From NCBI RefSeq assembly GCF_004683905.1, contig NZ_CP038438.1, forward strand, positions 2,480,001 through 2,544,000: a DNA stretch of 64,000 nucleotides. The letters are read 5' to 3'. How positions within the stretch are numbered: the first letter of the stretch is position 1; every line of letters starts with the position of its first letter. Position numbers and translations under genes: made by a program. The stretch is from Pseudomonas fluorescens. Lineage in GTDB: Bacteria > Pseudomonadota > Gammaproteobacteria > Pseudomonadales > Pseudomonadaceae. Shown here piece by piece: positions 43,154-54,495 of this stretch. The notes below the pieces were generated by a model that saw only the letters and a program-made list of their open reading frames with translations, was not told where the DNA came from and did not search any database.

Positions 43154-44428
43154 CTAGACGGCAACGTGGTAAGGATTCCTCGGATCATGATTCCAGTCCA
43201 GAAACGGCTTGCCGGTTTCCATCGGCACCATCTCGATACAGTCCGCCACCGGACAAGTGATCTGGCACAGATTGCAGCCGACACACTCATCATCGATCAC
43301 TTCATATTTATGCGTGCCGTCGGCCTGTTTCAAGCTGCTGATCGCTTGGTGTGAAGTGTCCTCGCAAGCAATGTGGCAACGCCCGCAACCGATGCACGCG
43401 TCCTGGTCGATCTTGGCGATTACCTGGTAGTTGATGTCGAGGTACTTCCAGTCGGTGGTATTGCCCACCGCGCGCCCGGAGAACTCGGCGATGTTGGCGT
43501 AGCCTTGGCTGTCCATCCAGCGCGACAGCCCGTCCTTCATCTCCTCGACAATCCGGAAACCGTGGAGCATCGCCGCCGTGCACACCTGCACCGCGCCACT
43601 GCCCAGCGCGATGAACTCCGCCGCGTCACGCCAACTGCCGATGCCACCAATGCCGCAGATCGGCAGGCCCTGGGTCTGTGGATCACGGGCGATTTCGGCG
43701 ACCATGTTCAGCGCGATCGGTTTGACGGCCGAGCCGCAGTAACCGCCGTGGGTGCTCTTGCTGCCGACGGTGGGCAGGGCGACCATGTGTTCCAGGTCGA
43801 CGCTGGTGATCGAGTTGATGGTGTTGATCAGCGACACCGCATCGGCGCCCCCGCGATGCGCAGCGCGGGCGGCGACACGGATGTCGGTGATGTTCGGTGT
43901 CAGTTTGACGATCACCGGTAGCGAGCAATAGGTCTTGCACCAGCGCGTCACCTGCTCGACGTACTCCGGCACCTGACCGACCGCCGCGCCCATGCCGCGC
44001 TCGGGCATGCCGTGCGGGCAACCGAAATTCAGCTCGATGCCGTCAGCACCGGTGGCTTCCACCAGCGGCAGGATGTGTTTCCACGATTCCTCGACGCACG
44101 GCACCATCAGCGAGACGATCAGCGCACGGTCCGGCCAGTCCTTCTTGACCTGTGTGATCTCGCGCAGGTTGATTTCCAGCGAGCGGTCGGTGATCAGTTC
44201 GATGTTGTTGATGCCCAGCACCTCGCGGTTGTTGCCGTAGTGCGCCGAGTAGCGCGACGAGACGTTGACCGCTGCCGGGTCCTCGCCGAGGGTTTTCCAG
44301 ACCACGCCACCCCAGCCGGCCTCGAAGGCGCGGACCACGTTGTAGGCCTTGTCGGTCGGTGGCGCGGAGGCCAGCCAGAACGGATTGGGCGCTTTGATGC
44401 CGGCGAAGACTATCGAGAGATCGGCCAT
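43154..44428 (-). CDS. preA: NAD-dependent dihydropyrimidine dehydrogenase subunit PreA
   Basis: A 424-residue flavin and iron-sulfur subunit that reduces uracil and thymine to their dihydro forms, first step of the reductive pathway. The N-terminal FMN barrel resembles dihydroorotate dehydrogenase (FAGIKAPNPFWLASAPPTDK, catalytic-loop region GCPHGMPERGMGAAVGQ). The C-terminus carries two [4Fe-4S] motifs, CIGCGRCHIAC and CVGCNLCQITC. It starts immediately after the preT stop with no gap. Confidence 0.93.
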   Translation of the reverse strand: MADLSIVFAGIKAPNPFWLASAPPTDKAYNVVRAFEAGWGGVVWKTLGEDPAAVNVSSRYSAHYGNNREVLGINNIELITDRSLEINLREITQVKKDWPDRALIVSLMVPCVEESWKHILPLVEATGADGIELNFGCPHGMPERGMGAAVGQVPEYVEQVTRWCKTYCSLPVIVKLTPNITDIRVAARAAHRGGADAVSLINTINSITSVDLEHMVALPTVGSKSTHGGYCGSAVKPIALNMVAEIARDPQTQGLPICGIGGIGSWRDAAEFIALGSGAVQVCTAAMLHGFRIVEEMKDGLSRWMDSQGYANIAEFSGRAVGNTTDWKYLDINYQVIAKIDQDACIGCGRCHIACEDTSHQAISSLKQADGTHKYEVIDDECVGCNLCQITCPVADCIEMVPMETGKPFLDWNHDPRNPYHVAV

Positions 44429-45796
44429 TTATGCAGCCTCCACGTTGAGCATCAGTTGCGCATTGATCGCCTCGGCGGCGAGTTTGCCGTGTTGCACCGC
44501 TTGCACGGTGAGGTCCTGATCGAGGCTGGTGCAGTCGCCGCCGGCATACACGCCGGGAATGCTGGTGCGCAGGTTGTCATCGACCTGAATCCGTTCGCCC
44601 TGACGCTTGAGTTCACGGGCCAGCGGGTCGGCGAGGGCGCTGCTGTCGAAGGCCTGGCCGATGGCTTTGAAGATCGCGTCGGCGACCAGTTCGAAGGTCT
44701 CGCCAGTGGTTTGCAGGCGACCGTCGACCAGTTGTGTACGGGCGAAACGCATGCCGCGCACCTTGCCTTGCGAGTCGAGCAGCACTTCCTCCGGTTGTGC
44801 CCAGGTCAGCAGGCGCACCTGATTGGCTTTGGCGATGTCTTGTTCGTGACCGGTGGCGCCCATGTCCGCCGCGCCCCGGCGATATACCAGATTCACGTCA
44901 CGCGCTCCGAGGCGGGCCATTTGCACGGCCATGTCGATCGCGGTGTTGCCGGCGCCGAGGACGATGCAGCGTTCGGCCAGTGGCAGTTGCGTCAGGTCAT
45001 CGGCCTGGCGCAGTTCGCGGATGTAGTCGGTGGCGGCGAGCAGGCCGGGCGCGTCTTCGTGGGCCAGACCGAGCTGTTTGCTGGCGTTGAGGCCGAGGCC
45101 GAGGAACACCGCGTCGAACTGCTGATGCAGCTCGCTGAGGGTCAGATTCTCGCCGAGTTTCTGTCCGTGACGGATTTCGATGCCGCCGATCTGCAGGAGG
45201 AAATCCAGCTCCTTCTGCGCGTAGTCGTCGACCAGTTTGTACTTGGCGATCCCGTATTCGTTGAGGCCGCCAGCCTTCTCCCGTGCTTCGAAAATCACCA
45301 CGTCATGCCCGTGCATCGCACTGCGGTGGGCGCAGGACAAACCCGCTGGCCCGGCGCCGACCACGGCGATGCGCTTGCCGGTGCTCGCCGCACGCTGGAA
45401 CGGGTGCTCGGTGAAGTGCGCGTTGTCCACGGCGTAGCGTTGCAACAGGCCGATCAGCACTGGCGCGCATTCCTGGGCGTTGTTGCGCACGCAGGCTTGC
45501 TGACAAAGGATTTCCGTCGGACAGACCCGGGCGCAACTGCCGCCGAGGATGTTCGCCGAGAGAATTTTCTGCGCCGCACCGGGCACGTTGTCCTGATGGA
45601 TATTGCGGATGAACGACGGAATATCGATCTCGCTTGGGCACGCGTTGACGCATGGCGCGTCGTAGCAATACAGGCAGCGCGAGGCTTCCAGATGCGCCTG
45701 CCGGGCGTTGAGCGGTGGCGCCAGATCGGTGAAATGGCCGGCGAGGGCGGCCGCGCTTTCGTGCGGGTGCGGGAGATGGTTCAGGGTCTCGATCAC
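44429..45796 (-). CDS. preT: NAD-dependent dihydropyrimidine dehydrogenase subunit PreT
   Basis: A 455-residue FAD/NAD and iron-sulfur subunit related to the glutamate synthase small chain. The N-terminal cluster-binding region has CLYCYDAPCVNACPSEIDIP and CARVCPTEILCQQAC; FAD fold VAVVGAGPAGLSCAHRSAMH; NAD fold CIVLGAGNTAIDMAVQMARL. Start is assigned to GTG 45796 (MIETLNHL), which has GTGAGG 9 bases upstream; GTG 45811 is an alternative. Pairs with PreA and passes electrons from NADPH/NADH. Confidence 0.9.
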   Translation of the reverse strand: MIETLNHLPHPHESAAALAGHFTDLAPPLNARQAHLEASRCLYCYDAPCVNACPSEIDIPSFIRNIHQDNVPGAAQKILSANILGGSCARVCPTEILCQQACVRNNAQECAPVLIGLLQRYAVDNAHFTEHPFQRAASTGKRIAVVGAGPAGLSCAHRSAMHGHDVVIFEAREKAGGLNEYGIAKYKLVDDYAQKELDFLLQIGGIEIRHGQKLGENLTLSELHQQFDAVFLGLGLNASKQLGLAHEDAPGLLAATDYIRELRQADDLTQLPLAERCIVLGAGNTAIDMAVQMARLGARDVNLVYRRGAADMGATGHEQDIAKANQVRLLTWAQPEEVLLDSQGKVRGMRFARTQLVDGRLQTTGETFELVADAIFKAIGQAFDSSALADPLARELKRQGERIQVDDNLRTSIPGVYAGGDCTSLDQDLTVQAVQHGKLAAEAINAQLMLNVEAA

Positions 45797-45871
45797 GGTT
45801 TTTTGCCTCACGGTTATTGAGGTTCTCTGCCTCTGATGGGCAGTGGTTTTTTTGTTGTCTGGACGGGCCCC

Positions 45872-45938
45872 TTCGCGAGCAAGCCCGCTCCCACATTTTG
45901 GAATGCGTACACCCTGTGGGAGCGAGCTTGCTCGCGAA
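45872..45938. repeat. Paired REP element, type B, inside-out orientation
   Basis: CGCGAGCAAGCCCGCTCCC followed by GGGAGCGAGCTTGCTCGCG, lying inside the presumed hydA-preT-preA transcript. Confidence 0.9.
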
Positions 45939-45955
45939 GGCCGAAGGCCTGGATT

Positions 45956-47493
<1,538 letters not shown>

Positions 47494-47591
47494 AGAAGCT
47501 AGTCGCAGTTTTGAAATTGATCAAGATTATTTTTTATAAGCTTATGACTGTTTTAACTGTATGAAAAATAACGATAAAAACTGCAAATCAC

Positions 47592-47619
47592 CAAAATGGT
47601 GAGGCTGTTCACCATTTTG
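47592..47619. promoter_or_regulatory. Perfect 10-bp inverted repeat in the pyrimidine control region
   Basis: CAAAATGGTG and CACCATTTTG separated by 8 bases. With the palindrome at 47470 it marks the A/T-rich middle of the 624-base gap 47396-48019. A TTGACA hexamer at 47626 could be a -35 for the rightward transporter. The rest of the gap, to 48019, showed no gene. Confidence 0.5.
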
Positions 47620-48019
47620 ACGCACTTGACAGGATGGAAATATGAGCAAGATTTCCTATGTGAAATCAGCCGCTTGAAGTTGAGCTGCGGCTGATTGCCC
47701 ATGATGAAAAAAAGAGCAGTGCACCAGATTGAGTCCTGACATTTCGGACAACGTTGGCAAACGTTTGGCCTGAGCGTGCAGACAAGTTTTCGCGGACCCT
47801 TTCGTTGAATAATTAAAACCGAGCAATATCAGAAAGTTGCAATGTGTTTGAACCACGGCCCTACCGTTAAGCGGGGCACCCGGCACGTTTATTGATGCCG
47901 CCGCTGACACCATGGCCGGTACACGAAAGTTGTCAGTTCCTCCGGCCATCGTCCGGCTCGCACCCCGTGTGCAGCCGCCTGATGAGCAAAAAAATAATCA
48001 GAAGAACAGTGGAGCGGCC

Positions 48020-49504
48020 ATGCAACAGAACAGATCGCAAGTGACCGAGCGCGACGGCTTGTTCGAACTCGAAGCCGGCAGTGACGTCCTCGACAGTCCC
48101 CGTTACAACCACGACATGGCACCGACCAAGGTGCGCGAACGAACCTGGAATAAATGGCACATCACCGCGCTGTGGGTCGGCATGTCGGTGTGCGTGCCGA
48201 CCTACACCCTCGGCGGCGTGCTCACCGCGTATTTCGGCCTGACCGTCGGCGAAGCGCTGATGGCGATTCTGCTGGCCAACGTCATCGTGCTGATCCCGTT
48301 GACCCTCAATGCTTTCCCCGGCACCAAGTACGGCATTCCATTCCCGGTGCTGCTGCGCTCGTCGTTCGGCGTGCTCGGTTCCAACGTGCCGTGCCTGATT
48401 CGTGCACTGGTGGCGTGTGGCTGGTTCGGCATTCAGACCATGTTCGGCGGGTTGGCGATTCACCTGTTTCTCGGCTCGGTATTCGAGGGCTGGAAATCCC
48501 TCGGCGGCACGGGCGAGGTGATCGGCTTCATGATTTTCTGGTCGCTGAACCTGTGGGTGGTGATCCGTGGCGCCGAGTCGATCAAATGGCTGGAAACCCT
48601 GTCCGCGCCGCTGCTGGTGGCAGTCGGCATTGGCCTGCTGGTGTGGGCGATGCCCAATGTGTCGATGACCGAGCTGCTGGCGATTCCACCGAAACGCCCG
48701 GAAGGCGCGAGCGTGGTCAGTTACTTCGCCGCCGGGCTAACAGCGATGGTTGGCTTCTGGGCCACGTTGTCGCTGAACATTCCTGACTTCAGCCGCTACG
48801 CCAAGAGCCAGAAGGACCAGATCCTCGGGCAGATTTTCGGTCTGCCGCTGACCATGTTCCTGTTCGCTTCGCTGGGTGTGGTGATGACTGCCGCGTCGGT
48901 GAAACTGGTCGGCGTGACGGTGTCCGACCCGGTGAGCCTGATCGGCCATATCCAGAGCCCGGTGTGGGTGGCGGTGGCCATGGCACTGATCATCATCGCC
49001 ACGCTGTCGACCAACACCGCAGCGAACATTGTCTCGCCGACCAACGACTTTCAGAACATCGCGCCCAAGGTGATCAACCGCACCAAAGCGGTGTTGCTCA
49101 CTGGTTTAGTGGGGCTGGCGTTGATGGCCCACGAGCTGCTGAAAAAGCTCGGGCTGATCGTTTCCGATGTCAGCTTGGAAACCGTGTATTCCAACTGGCT
49201 GCTGGGCTATTCGAGCCTGCTCGGACCGATTGCCGGGATCATGGTGGTGGACTATTTCCTGATCAAGAAACAGCAGCTGGACCTGGCCGGGCTTTATCGC
49301 GACGACGTGTATCCGGCGTGGAACTGGGCCGGGTTTACCGCATTTGGCGTGCCGGTGGTGCTGACCTTGCTGTCGCTGGGCAGCGATGCGTTCAGTTGGT
49401 TTTACAGCTACGGCTGGTTTACCGGTTCGGCGCTGGGTGGGGTGATTTATTACGGGTTGTGTTCGATGCGAAGCAGCCCCTCTGTTGTGAAATCTTCGGT
49501 GTGA
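48020..49504 (+). CDS. NCS1-family nucleobase transporter
   Basis: A 494-residue inner-membrane symporter with 12 helices. Family segments: PTYTLGGVLTAYFGLTVGEA, GIPFPVLLRSSFGVLGSNVP and NIPDFSRYAKSQKDQILGQ. NCS1 proteins take up uracil, thymine, hydantoins or allantoin; context points to pyrimidines. ATG 48020 follows GGAGCGG. It is divergent from the dihydropyrimidinase gene and followed by the carbamoyl-amide hydrolase gene. Confidence 0.9.
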   Translation: MQQNRSQVTERDGLFELEAGSDVLDSPRYNHDMAPTKVRERTWNKWHITALWVGMSVCVPTYTLGGVLTAYFGLTVGEALMAILLANVIVLIPLTLNAFPGTKYGIPFPVLLRSSFGVLGSNVPCLIRALVACGWFGIQTMFGGLAIHLFLGSVFEGWKSLGGTGEVIGFMIFWSLNLWVVIRGAESIKWLETLSAPLLVAVGIGLLVWAMPNVSMTELLAIPPKRPEGASVVSYFAAGLTAMVGFWATLSLNIPDFSRYAKSQKDQILGQIFGLPLTMFLFASLGVVMTAASVKLVGVTVSDPVSLIGHIQSPVWVAVAMALIIIATLSTNTAANIVSPTNDFQNIAPKVINRTKAVLLTGLVGLALMAHELLKKLGLIVSDVSLETVYSNWLLGYSSLLGPIAGIMVVDYFLIKKQQLDLAGLYRDDVYPAWNWAGFTAFGVPVVLTLLSLGSDAFSWFYSYGWFTGSALGGVIYYGLCSMRSSPSVVKSSV

Positions 49505-49515
49505 GGAATGGCCCC

Positions 49516-49582
49516 TTCGCGAGCAAGCCCGCTCCCACAGGGTGAACGCATTCCAAATGTGGGAGCGGGCTTGCTCGCGAAG
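49516..49582. repeat. Paired REP element, type B, inside-out orientation
   Basis: CGCGAGCAAGCCCGCTCCC and GGGAGCGGGCTTGCTCGCG between the transporter and hydrolase genes. Confidence 0.9.
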
Positions 49583-49648
49583 ACGGCCTCAAATACACAC
49601 AAGAACTGCCTGTAGAAACTCATAAAAAAACTGCCTGAGGAGATCAAC

Positions 49649-50932
49649 ATGAACGCAGCCGTAGACGTTCTGCAATCCACCCATCAGCACATCAACCGCG
49701 ACCGCCTCTGGGCCTCGCTCATGGAACTGGCCAAGCTCGGTGCCACGGTCAAGGGCGGGGTCTGTCGTCTGGCCCTGACCGACCTCGACCGTCAGGCTCG
49801 TGACCTGTTCGTGCAGTGGTGCAAGGACGCCGGGTGCAGCGTCACGGTGGATGAAGTCGGCAACATCTTCGCCCGCCGTCCCGGGCGCAATCCGAACCTG
49901 CCGCCGGTGATGACCGGCAGCCACATCGACACCCAGCCCACCGGCGGCAAGTTCGACGGCTGTTTCGGCGTGCTCGCCGGCGTCGAAGTGCTGCGCACCC
50001 TCAATGACCTCGGCGTAGAAACCGAAGCGCCGCTGGAAGTGGTGGTCTGGACCAACGAAGAAGGCTCGCGCTTTGCTCCGTGCATGATGGGTTCCGGCGT
50101 GTTCGCCGAGAAATTCACCCTTGAAGAAACTCTGGCCAAGGTCGATGCCGACGGCGTCACCGTCGGCGAAGCCCTGAATGCCATCGGCTATGCCGGTTCA
50201 CGCAAGGTCAGCGGGCACAAGGTCGGCGCCTATTTTGAAGCGCACATCGAACAAGGCCCGATCCTCGAAGACGAACAGAAAACCATCGGCGTGGTACTCG
50301 GCGCTCTCGGGCAGAAGTGGTTCGACCTGAAACTGCGCGGCGTCGAAGCCCACGCCGGGCCCACGCCGATGCACCTGCGCAAGGACGCGCTGGTCGGCGC
50401 CTCGGTCATCGTTGGTGCGGTCAACCGCGCCGCCCTCGGCCATCAACCCCACGCCTGCGGCACCGTCGGTTGCCTGCAAGCCTACCCCGGTTCGCGCAAC
50501 GTCATCCCTGGCGAGGTGCGCATGACCCTCGACTTCCGGCATCTGCAGCCAGCGCGTCTGGACTCGATGATCGCCGAGGTGAAGCAGGTCATCGACGCCA
50601 CCTGCGAGGAACACGGCCTGACCTATGAGCTGACCCCGACTGCAGACTTTCCGCCGCTGTACTTCGAAAAGGGCTGCGTCGAGGCGGTACGCGGCGCGGC
50701 AAAAGGCCTTGGCCTGTCGCACATGGACATCGTCAGCGGCGCCGGGCATGACGCGATCTTCCTCGCCGAACTCGGTCCTGCGGGGATGATTTTCGTACCG
50801 TGCGAAGGCGGGATCAGCCACAACGAAATCGAGAATGCCGCGCCGGAAGATCTGGCGGCCGGGTGTGCGGTGTTGTTGCGGGCGATGCTGGCGGCTTCGG
50901 CGATGGTGGCGGAGGGGCAGCGCGCGGCCTGA
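49649..50932 (+). CDS. Beta-ureidopropionase-type Zn amidase (N-carbamoyl-amide hydrolase)
   Basis: A 427-residue M20/M28-type metallohydrolase. Metal and active-site parts: GSHIDTQPTGGKFDGCFGVL, WTNEEGSRFAPCMMGSG, AHIEQGP and SGAGHDAIFLAEL. This family includes N-carbamoyl-L-amino acid hydrolase, allantoate amidohydrolase and bacterial beta-ureidopropionase. Next to preAT and dihydropyrimidinase it should carry out the third step, cleaving N-carbamoyl-beta-alanine to beta-alanine, CO2 and ammonia. ATG 49649 follows GAGGAGATC. Confidence 0.9.
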   Translation: MNAAVDVLQSTHQHINRDRLWASLMELAKLGATVKGGVCRLALTDLDRQARDLFVQWCKDAGCSVTVDEVGNIFARRPGRNPNLPPVMTGSHIDTQPTGGKFDGCFGVLAGVEVLRTLNDLGVETEAPLEVVVWTNEEGSRFAPCMMGSGVFAEKFTLEETLAKVDADGVTVGEALNAIGYAGSRKVSGHKVGAYFEAHIEQGPILEDEQKTIGVVLGALGQKWFDLKLRGVEAHAGPTPMHLRKDALVGASVIVGAVNRAALGHQPHACGTVGCLQAYPGSRNVIPGEVRMTLDFRHLQPARLDSMIAEVKQVIDATCEEHGLTYELTPTADFPPLYFEKGCVEAVRGAAKGLGLSHMDIVSGAGHDAIFLAELGPAGMIFVPCEGGISHNEIENAAPEDLAAGCAVLLRAMLAASAMVAEGQRAA

Positions 50933-50947
50933 AAACGCGGCGTGACC

Positions 50948-51037
50948 TGTGGGAGCTGGCTCGCCAGCGATGGCGGTGGACCAGTCGACACTGGATTAAC
51001 TGAAAGTCCGTCATCGCTGGCAAGCCAGCTCCCACAG
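50948..51037. repeat. Paired REP element, variant B
   Basis: Arms GGGAGCTGGCTCGCCAGCGA and TCGCTGGCAAGCCAGCTCCC after the amidase gene. Confidence 0.85.
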
Positions 51038-51062
51038 GTTTTTGTTCAGTTGAGTAAAGTGA

Positions 51063-51272
51063 TCAGCCGGGCCGGTCATTCTTGCCCGCTGTGCCCTGGC
51101 GTCGGTCGGGGCCGTTGGGGTTGCCGACATCCAGCAACCGTCGTTCGACCAAAACATTCTCCAGCGCCTGACGCTCGACCGGCGCCATTTGGTGTTCGCG
51201 CTTTTTCAGCTCCAGCAGAATCGGGCTGGACCAGGTGCGATAAGTCTGTTCGATGTTGCGACGCGACGTCAT
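51063..51272 (-). CDS. 69-residue hypothetical protein
   Basis: ATG 51272 has AGGAGAG five bases upstream. The product starts MTSRRNIEQTYRTWSSPILL and continues with a helical, charged middle (KKREHQMAPVERQALENVLV) and a basic, Gly-rich tail. No signal peptide, membrane segment or known motif. It stands alone between two REP pairs. The good ribosome site and sensible composition are the only support. Confidence 0.5.
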   Translation of the reverse strand: MTSRRNIEQTYRTWSSPILLELKKREHQMAPVERQALENVLVERRLLDVGNPNGPDRRQGTAGKNDRPG

Positions 51273-51379
51273 CAGTCTCTCCTTGATCAAGAGCCCGGTG
51301 GATCTGGCAGGGGCTCAATCCGATGAGGGGGTAACCTTAGTCGAGAATCCCCGGGTCCGCGAATGTGGCGTTGTTCCCT

Positions 51380-51467
51380 GTAGGAGTGAGCCTGCTCGCG
51401 ATAGCGGTGTGTCAGTAGCGCAAATGTCAGCTGACACACCGCTATCGCGAGCAGGCTCACTCCTACA
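51380..51467. repeat. Paired REP element, type A
   Basis: Nearly perfect inverted arms GAGTGAGCCTGCTCGCG with ATAGCGGTGTGTCAG extensions; about 90% of the element could pair with itself. Confidence 0.9.
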
Positions 51468-51494
51468 GGTTTTGCATTGCATGCGGATCCGCGG

Positions 51495-52883
51495 TCAATC
51501 GTCGATATTCATCATCGCCTGCACACCTTCCCATGCCTCGGCGCGCATCCGTTCGATATCCAGCCCCGGAATCACGCCGTTATCGACCACGATCCGGCCG
51601 CCCACCAGGCTGTACTTCACCGTGATCGGTTCCCCCGCGACCACCGGTGCAACCGCGCAATCGTGGAAGCCGAAGAACCGTGGATGATCAAGGCTGTAGA
51701 TCACCAGATCCGCCGCTTGCCCGACCTCCAGCGTACCGACCGCGCCCAGTCCCAATACCTGCGCGCCGCCCGCCGTGCCCCAGTGGATCACGTCTTCGGC
51801 AGTGGTCGCCGAGGCGCCTTGTTCGGCGCGGTGGATCAGCCATGCGGTGTTGGCTTCGCCGACCATGCTTCCGGATTCGTTGGACGCGACGCCGTCGACG
51901 CCGAGGGAGATCGGTACGCCGGCCTCATACATTTGCGGAACCGGCGCGACGCCGCTGCCCAGGCGCGCGTTGCTCACCGGGCAATGCGAGATGCCGCTGC
52001 CGGTCTGGGCGAGCATGCGGATTTCGCCGGGTTGCAGGTGCACGGCGTGGGCGAACCACACGTCGGGGCCGAGCCATTCGTGTTCGGCGACGAACTCCAC
52101 CGGCAGGCAGTTGTATTTCTCGCGGCAGAAATTCACGTAGTTCTGCGTTTCCGACAGGTGCGTGTGCAGGCGCAAACCGAGGCCGCGCGCGGTGTGCCCC
52201 AGTTCGCGCAGCAGGGTCGGCGGCAGCGAAAAGGTCGGTGTGGTTGGCGCGACGACCACCCGGCGCATGGCGTCCGGGGTGTCCTGGTGATACAGCGATT
52301 TCAGCCGCTCGATATCGCCGACCATTTGCTCAAGGCTTTCCGGTTGCAGCGCGGTTTTCGAGAAACCCGGGTGCGCGCTGGCGGATTCCAGCGCGCCACC
52401 GCGACACAGCACAAAGCGCAGGCCGAACTCATCGGCCAGATCGAACAGCAGGTCCCCGGTCTCGGTGGTGCCGTGGGCGTGGTAGAGATAATGATGATCG
52501 GCGCAGGTCGTCACCCCGGACAGCAGCAATTCGACCATGCCCAGCCGAGCGGCGATCCGCGCCAGTTGCGGGGTAAAGCGGTTCAACCTTGGGTAGGGCA
52601 CGCTCGCCAGCCAGCCTTGCAGATCCTGATTCAAACCTTCGGGCACGGCTTTGAGCAGGTTCTGGAACAGGTGATGGTGGGTGTTGATCCAGCCCGGATA
52701 GATCACGCAGTTGCGTGCATCGATCACGCGCTCGCCGGGTTGCGCTTGAAGGTCGGCGGCCATTTCGGCGATGCGTCCGTTGACCACGCGAATGTCCACC
52801 GCGCCGGCCCGTGCTCGCGGGCCGCGCAGGCCGGTCATCACCGCCAGCGGGTTTTTGATCAGGATGTTTTGAAGTCGAGTCAT
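51495..52883 (-). CDS. Amidohydrolase, 8-oxoguanine deaminase type
   Basis: A 462-residue amidohydrolase-superfamily deaminase. Metal site: NTHHHLFQN (HxH), LHTHLSETQN, FAHAVHLQPGE and SLGVDGVASNESGSM (Asp). The length and the SETQ and ASNES segments match the Pseudomonas group shown to deaminate 8-oxoguanine to urate; isoxanthopterin or related substrates are alternatives. It follows an NCS2 purine/uracil permease by 13 bases, so import and deamination are coupled. Confidence 0.82.
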   Translation of the reverse strand: MTRLQNILIKNPLAVMTGLRGPRARAGAVDIRVVNGRIAEMAADLQAQPGERVIDARNCVIYPGWINTHHHLFQNLLKAVPEGLNQDLQGWLASVPYPRLNRFTPQLARIAARLGMVELLLSGVTTCADHHYLYHAHGTTETGDLLFDLADEFGLRFVLCRGGALESASAHPGFSKTALQPESLEQMVGDIERLKSLYHQDTPDAMRRVVVAPTTPTFSLPPTLLRELGHTARGLGLRLHTHLSETQNYVNFCREKYNCLPVEFVAEHEWLGPDVWFAHAVHLQPGEIRMLAQTGSGISHCPVSNARLGSGVAPVPQMYEAGVPISLGVDGVASNESGSMVGEANTAWLIHRAEQGASATTAEDVIHWGTAGGAQVLGLGAVGTLEVGQAADLVIYSLDHPRFFGFHDCAVAPVVAGEPITVKYSLVGGRIVVDNGVIPGLDIERMRAEAWEGVQAMMNIDD

Positions 52884-52896
52884 GGGCAGGCTCCAG

Positions 52897-54252
52897 TCAG
52901 AGAATGTGCGAAGCGGATTTGCCGGGTGTGGTGTCTGGCACGCTGACGCCGTTGAGCGCCGCGTTGAGCAGCACCGACACCAGGCAGGCGATGACCACGC
53001 TGCTGTGCAGGAACGGCTGTGACCACTCGGGCATTTGTTTGAACAGGGTGGGCGCGAGCACCGGTACCAGCGCGGCGGCGATGGTGAAACCGACGATCAA
53101 TACGTTGTAGCGATTGCGCTCGTAATCGACCTTGGCCAGGGTCTGGATCCCCGCCGCCGCGACCACGCCGAACATCGCGATACCGGCGCCGCCCAACGCC
53201 GCGGTCGGCATCGACGCGATGATCGCCCCGGCCTTGGGCACCAGCGCAATCGAACACATCAACAGGCCACTGACGGCGACCACCCAACGGCTGCGCACGC
53301 CGGTCAGGATCACCAGACCGACGTTTTCCATGAAGGCAATGAACGGAAACGCGGCGAACATTCCGGCGATGGTGCTGGCCAGGCCATTGGCGCGCAGGCC
53401 GTTGACCACTTGCTGGTCTTCCACCGGTTTGTCGACGATGTCGCCGATGGCCACGAACAGCCCCATCGACTCGACCATCTGCACGATCATCACCACCACC
53501 ATGGTCGCGATGGGGATCAAGCTGAAAGTCGGCAAACCGAAGTAGAACGGGTAGGGCACGGTCAGCCACGGCGCCTCTTCGACACTGTGGAAATTGCCCA
53601 TGCCCAGACCGTAGGCCAGACCGGCGCCGACCAGCATGCCCACCAGCACCGCCATGTTGCGCAGCAGCGGACTGCCATAGCGATTGACCAGCAGAATGGT
53701 CAGCAGCACCACCACCGCCACCGCGAGAAATGCCGGGGCGCCGAAGTTGCTCGCGTTGCGTCCGCCACCGACCCATTCATAGGCGATCGGGAACAGCTGC
53801 AAACCAATCACCGTGACGATGCAGCCGGTGACCACCGGCGGGAAAAACCGCCGCAATCGGCCCACGAACGGCGCCATCAGCAGGGTGAAAATCCCGGCGC
53901 CGATCACCGCGCCGCAGACTCCCGCAAACCCCACGTCAGGGTTGCTGCCGATGGCAATCACCGGGCCGACGCTACTGAACGCCACGCCTTGCAGAATCGG
54001 CAGACGCACGCCGAATTTCCAGAAGCCGACGGTTTGCAAAAGGGTGGCGATGCCGGAGCAGAACAGCGTGGTGCTGATCAGCACCACGGTGTCGGCGTGG
54101 GACATCTTCAGGGCACTGGCGACGATCAACGGCACGGCGATGGCGCCGATGTACGAGACGGCCATGTGTTGCAGGCCGAGGGTGAGCATCTGTCGCACCG
54201 GCAAAACGCGGTCGACGGGGTGCACGGTGGAGGAAGGAGTGGCTGACGACAT
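52897..54252 (-). CDS. NCS2-family nucleobase permease
   Basis: A 451-residue inner-membrane protein with 14 helices. NCS2 marks: LTLGLQHMAVSYIGAIAVPL at the first helix (QH motif), GVAFSSVGPVIAIGSNPDVG and the QVVNGLRANGLASTIAGMFA region. Xanthine, urate, uracil or a modified purine are all possible substrates; the deaminase next door favours a purine. First gene of its transcript. The gap after it (54253-54495) holds a REP pair. Confidence 0.88.
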   Translation of the reverse strand: MSSATPSSTVHPVDRVLPVRQMLTLGLQHMAVSYIGAIAVPLIVASALKMSHADTVVLISTTLFCSGIATLLQTVGFWKFGVRLPILQGVAFSSVGPVIAIGSNPDVGFAGVCGAVIGAGIFTLLMAPFVGRLRRFFPPVVTGCIVTVIGLQLFPIAYEWVGGGRNASNFGAPAFLAVAVVVLLTILLVNRYGSPLLRNMAVLVGMLVGAGLAYGLGMGNFHSVEEAPWLTVPYPFYFGLPTFSLIPIATMVVVMIVQMVESMGLFVAIGDIVDKPVEDQQVVNGLRANGLASTIAGMFAAFPFIAFMENVGLVILTGVRSRWVVAVSGLLMCSIALVPKAGAIIASMPTAALGGAGIAMFGVVAAAGIQTLAKVDYERNRYNVLIVGFTIAAALVPVLAPTLFKQMPEWSQPFLHSSVVIACLVSVLLNAALNGVSVPDTTPGKSASHIL

Positions 54253-54332
54253 GGAATCACCTCTGGCTGTTTTTATGCGGTAGAGAGGGGTATTCGTCTG
54301 ATGCCGCGTAGCGCCAGAACACGGTGTAACCC

Positions 54333-54422
54333 TGTGGGAGCGGGCTTGCTCGCGAAAGCGTTGTGTCAGTCGACATCACTGTGCAATGACCCACCGCATT
54401 CGCGAGCAAGCCCGCTCCCACA
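54333..54422. repeat. Paired REP element, type B
   Basis: Inverted GGGAGCGGGCTTGCTCGCG arms between the CobW-type and NCS2 genes. Confidence 0.9.
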
Positions 54423-54495
54423 TGTTCTGCGCCAGGCGAAAGAACATCAGTCATTCGTGCTGCGAAGCCGCCATCCACCGGCTCCGATGCCTTGT

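Noticed and set aside
47656..47949. 97-codon open frame in the pyrimidine control region
   Set aside because: No ribosome site, no domain and low coding character; the region is better read as regulatory.
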